In this document: one piece after another, positions 61,681-64,000 of the stretch | Numbering within the stretch: position 1 is the first letter of the stretch | Layout: each line of letters starts with the position of its first letter | Source of the DNA: Streptomyces sp. 7-21 | Lineage (GTDB): Bacteria > Actinomycetota > Actinomycetes > Streptomycetales > Streptomycetaceae | Reading direction: 5' to 3' | DNA: 64,000 nucleotides | Assembly (NCBI RefSeq): GCF_016741785.1 | Contig: NZ_JAERRL010000020.1 | Coordinates: 19,371-83,370 of the forward strand | Program-made: the position numbers and the translations under genes | The notes under the pieces: model-generated | Seen by the model: only the letters and a program-made list of their open reading frames with translations | Told to the model about the DNA's origin: nothing | Database searches by the model: none

Positions 61681-62697
61681 ATGCGGTCCCCCCGCGCGCA
61701 GGACCGCCGCCCGCTCGGGCGCGGCGGCGTCACGTTCACCCGGCTCTCGCTCGGCGGCGCGCCACTGGGCGGCTACGGCGCCTCCGTCAGCGAGGCCGAC
61801 GCCCTGGCCGCCGTCGAGGCCGCCTGGCAGGCGGGCATCCGCGGCTTCGACACGGCGCCCCACTACGGCCTGGGCCTGTCCGAGCGGCGCATGGGCCGGG
61901 CACTCGCCGGCAAGCCGCGCGGCGAGTACGCCCTGAGCACCAAGGTCGGCCGCCTGCTCGTGCCCGTCGACGAGCCGAGCGGGGACGACGCCGCCGACGG
62001 CTTCCCCGGGCTGCCCGCCACCCACCGCCGGGTGTGGGACTTCAGCGCCGACGGGGTGCGCCGCTCCCTGGAGAGCAGCCTGGAGCGCCTGGGGCTGGAC
62101 CGGGTGGACCTCGTGCTCCTCCACGACCCCGACGACCACGAGGAGTGGGCCTTCACCGAGGCGTACCCGGCGCTGGAGCGGCTGCGCGCCGAGGGCACCG
62201 TCGGCGCCATCGGCGCCGGCATGAACCAGGCCGCGATGCTCACCCGCTTCGTCCGCGACACCGACGTGGACGCGGTACTGCTCGCCGGCCACTACACCCT
62301 GCTCGACCAGGACGGGCTGGCCGAGCTGCTGCCGGCCGCCGCCGAACGCGGCACCGGCGTGATCATCGGCGGCGTCTACAACGGCGGCCTGCTCGCCGAC
62401 CCCCGCCCCGGCGCCGTCTACAACTACCGCGCCGCCCCCGAGGAGATGGTGCGGCGTGCCCGGCGGCTGAAGGAGGTCACCGCCCGCCACGGCGTGCCGC
62501 TGCGCGCCGCCGCGCTGCGGTTCCCGCTGGGCCACCCGGCGGTCAGCAGCGTGCTGGTGGGCGCCCGGTCGGCAGCGGAGGTGCGGGACGCGGTGGACAT
62601 GTTCCACCACCCCGTGCCCGCCGCGCTGTGGCAGGAGCTGCGCGCCGAGGGCCTGCTGCCGCCGCACGTCCCCGTCCCCGGCTCCGAGGAGGACTGA
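61681..62697 (+). CDS. Aldo/keto reductase (likely L-fucose/D-threo-aldose 1-dehydrogenase)
   Basis: 338 residues, AKR fold of the galactose/fucose dehydrogenase type: LSLGGAPLGGYGASVSEADA, GIRGFDTAPHYGLGLSERRM with catalytic Asp/Tyr, YALSTKVGRLLVP with the Lys, VDLVLLHDPDDHEEW with the His, and VIIGGVYNGGLLADP, a signature of the L-fucose dehydrogenase group. Oxidises the sugar to its lactone as the first step. Spacing of 39 bases after the SDR, with AAGG ahead of ATG 61681. Confidence 0.9.
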   Translation: MRSPRAQDRRPLGRGGVTFTRLSLGGAPLGGYGASVSEADALAAVEAAWQAGIRGFDTAPHYGLGLSERRMGRALAGKPRGEYALSTKVGRLLVPVDEPSGDDAADGFPGLPATHRRVWDFSADGVRRSLESSLERLGLDRVDLVLLHDPDDHEEWAFTEAYPALERLRAEGTVGAIGAGMNQAAMLTRFVRDTDVDAVLLAGHYTLLDQDGLAELLPAAAERGTGVIIGGVYNGGLLADPRPGAVYNYRAAPEEMVRRARRLKEVTARHGVPLRAAALRFPLGHPAVSSVLVGARSAAEVRDAVDMFHHPVPAALWQELRAEGLLPPHVPVPGSEED

Positions 62698-62702
62698 CCG
62701 CC

Positions 62703-63551
62703 ATGCCGCGCGTCGACGCCCACCACCACGTCTGGGACCTGTCCGTCCGCGACCAGGACTGGATCACCGGGCCCGCGATGGCGCCGATCCGCCGCGACTT
62801 CTCGGTGGCCGACCTGGAGCCCGCGGCCCGGGCCGCCGGCGTCACCGCCACCGTCGTGGTCCAGACGGTCACGGTGCCGGAGGAGACCCCGGAGCTGCTG
62901 GCGCTCGCGGCAGACAGCGACCTGGTCGCCAAGGTCGTGGGCTGGGCCGACCTCACCGACCCGGGCATCGCCGACGCCCTCGCCAGGCTGCGCCAGCTGC
63001 CGGGCGGCGCGCATCTGGCCGGCATCCGCCACCAGGTGCAGTCCGAGCCCGACCCCGGATGGCTGCTCCGCCCCGACGTGCAGCGCGGCCTGGCGGCCGT
63101 CGCCGAGGCCGGGCTCGTCTACGACCTGGTGATCACGGCGGACCAGCTGCCCGCGGCGGTGGCCGCCGCCGAGCGGCGGCCGGAGCTGACGTTCGTGCTG
63201 GACCACCTGGGCAAGCCGCCCATCGCCGCGGGCGCCTTCGAGCCCTGGGCCACCAACCTGGCGCGCCTGGCCGCGCTGCCGAACACCGTGGCCAAGCTCT
63301 CCGGCCTGGTCACCGAGGCCGACTGGGCTCGCTGGACGACGGCCGGGCTGCGGCCCTACGCCGAGGCGGCGCTGGACACCTTCGGGCCCGGGCGGCTGAT
63401 GTTCGGCTCCGACTGGCCGGTGTGCACGCTCGCGGCCGGCTACGAGCGCTGGGTCGCCGCCGCCGAGGAACTGACCGCCGGGCTGTCGCCGGACGAACGC
63501 GACGCCGTCTTCTCCGCCACCGCCTGCCGCGTCTACGGCCTGGCGGACTAG
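62703..63551 (+). CDS. L-fuconolactonase-like amidohydrolase (TIM-barrel, PF04909)
   Basis: 282 residues. Metal site motifs are RVDAHHHVWDLSVRDQDW (H-x-H at the N-terminus), LTFVLDHLGKPPI (His) and RLMFGSDWPVCTLA (Asp), all typical of amidohydrolase family 2 lactonases. Starts five bases after the reductase stop and ends the operon. It opens the lactone made by the aldo/keto reductase, giving L-fuconate for the dehydratase. No aldolase, hydrolase or transporter gene follows in the window. Confidence 0.88.
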   Translation: MPRVDAHHHVWDLSVRDQDWITGPAMAPIRRDFSVADLEPAARAAGVTATVVVQTVTVPEETPELLALAADSDLVAKVVGWADLTDPGIADALARLRQLPGGAHLAGIRHQVQSEPDPGWLLRPDVQRGLAAVAEAGLVYDLVITADQLPAAVAAAERRPELTFVLDHLGKPPIAAGAFEPWATNLARLAALPNTVAKLSGLVTEADWARWTTAGLRPYAEAALDTFGPGRLMFGSDWPVCTLAAGYERWVAAAEELTAGLSPDERDAVFSATACRVYGLAD

Positions 63552-63868
63552 GGCCGCTTCCCCTGCCGCGGACGGCCTGCTACAGCCACACTCGGGTCGA
63601 CGGCCGCCCTGGCGGTTTCACCCCCCTGCAACCGCCTTGACGCCGTCCACGCCGTAGCTGCTACCCGTGCGACTCCGGAACCCGGAACAACACCACACCT
63701 CTCCACGGCACCTGACACACCATCCACCCGCCTGCTTTTTACGCCGACGACGGCGGCATGGTCCACGCACCCACACGGGCCATCGCATCCAGAACACACC
63801 TCACCGTTGCCCTGGTGACGACTACGCCGGAGCCACCAGACGGGCGGCGGGCAGCATGGCAATCCACA
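63552..63868. other. Gene-poor, lower-GC region at the right end
   Basis: 317 bases between the fuconolactonase gene and the TPR gene. GC is lower than elsewhere and third-position bias is lost; no frame looks coding on either strand. Beyond the hairpin at 63611-63636 I see no recognisable element; possible boundary of a different DNA segment. Confidence 0.5.
63611..63636 (+). terminator. Hairpin after the fucose operon
   Basis: GGCGGTT (63611-63617) pairs with AACCGCC (63630-63636) over a 12-base loop, 60 bases after the last gene; a short T-containing tract (TTGACG) follows. Possible terminator. Confidence 0.4.
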
Positions 63869-64000
63869 TCAATTGGACTCCAGGTCATCTTGCAAGGCAG
63901 CGAAGTTCTTGCGGGTGAGCAGGGTGTTGGGGTGGTCGGGGCCCAGCACCCGCTCCATGTCGGGCAGTAGTTCTTCGTATACGGCGGCTGCGCCGGCCGT
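63869..64000 (-). CDS. TPR-repeat protein C-terminus (5' part beyond right edge)
   Basis: The last 43 residues and stop of a minus-strand gene entering from the right. ELLPDMERVLGPDHPNTLLT then RKNFAALQDDLESN is the terminal repeat of the kinesin-light-chain-like TPR units found in Streptomyces NB-ARC/TPR proteins. Codon use (GAA, GTA, CTA, TTG, CAA) is less GC-biased than in the rest of the window, consistent with recent gain. Function unknown. Confidence 0.75.
   Translation of the reverse strand, partial: TAGAAAVYEELLPDMERVLGPDHPNTLLTRKNFAALQDDLESN

Noticed and set aside
63552..63868. Short frames (e.g. MRLRNPEQHH...) at the right end
   Set aside because: No codon bias, no ribosome site, no recognisable domain.

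Overview
The window is high-GC actinobacterial DNA (over 70 % GC by eye, strong G/C third positions, many GTG starts, GGAGG-type ribosome binding sites, ATGA/GTGA gene overlaps). Gene content and order point to a Streptomyces or close relative: a ZTP riboswitch before glyA, Rpf/LysM/M23 cell-wall enzymes, a CvnA-like sensor, PAS-GGDEF-EAL protein, hopanoid/squalene genes, and an idi–CDF exporter–galE–CDP-alcohol transferase–hpnCDE order that I recall from the S. coelicolor SCO6750–SCO6763 region. No rRNA, tRNA, CRISPR array, IS element or phage gene was seen; this is ordinary chromosome, possibly with a more recently acquired piece at the right edge.

Layout. (1) 1–11,070, minus strand: one eleven-gene operon led by a LacI repressor with two operators before it, then a CUT1 sugar importer (two permeases, binding lipoprotein, no ATPase), four tandem ADP-ribosylglycohydrolase (ARH) family proteins, a ribokinase and a CoA-transferase cut by the left edge. 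It looks like uptake of a ribosylated compound, release of ribose and its phosphorylation. (2) 11,174–18,000: a DUF421 membrane protein, riboswitch-controlled glyA, an acetyltransferase, an endonuclease V gene with a frameshift, a cytoplasmic serine hydrolase and a PLP enzyme. (3) 17,150–21,783: a CoA-transferase/racemase, thiolase and FadB operon. (4) 21,787–29,391: anti-sigma-like ATPase, TetR regulator, Tex, ABC-F protein and an ABC exporter.

(5) 29,706–44,179: idi and a zinc-type CDF exporter with a Zur-box-like site, then galE diverging from a cell-envelope operon: two CDP-alcohol phosphatidyltransferases, a cytidylyltransferase-like enzyme, a glycerol-1-phosphate dehydrogenase-like enzyme, a glycosyltransferase and a Wzm/Wzt-type ABC exporter. 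Thirty-eight bases downstream on the same strand follow hpnC, hpnD, hpnE and a polyprenyl synthetase (squalene formation), but the squalene-hopene cyclase gene that I expect next is absent. The envelope operon is the best candidate for an undescribed pathway: it would make a glycerol-1-phosphate- or alditol-phosphate-containing glycopolymer.

(6) 44,238–59,435: single genes and pairs: tyrosine phosphatase, aldo/keto reductase, AlkB-like dioxygenase, CvnA-like kinase plus GAF protein, metG, anmK, a c-di-GMP enzyme translationally coupled to an S-adenosylmethionine methyltransferase, an Rpf-LysM-M23 cell-wall hydrolase, a PAP2 membrane protein, gluconokinase and a metallo-beta-lactamase-fold hydrolase. 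(7) 59,464–63,551: an oxidative L-fucose catabolic operon (fuconate dehydratase, SDR, aldo/keto reductase, fuconolactonase) behind a promoter with a palindrome in its spacer. (8) 63,552–64,000: a gene-poor, lower-GC tail and the C-terminus of a TPR protein.
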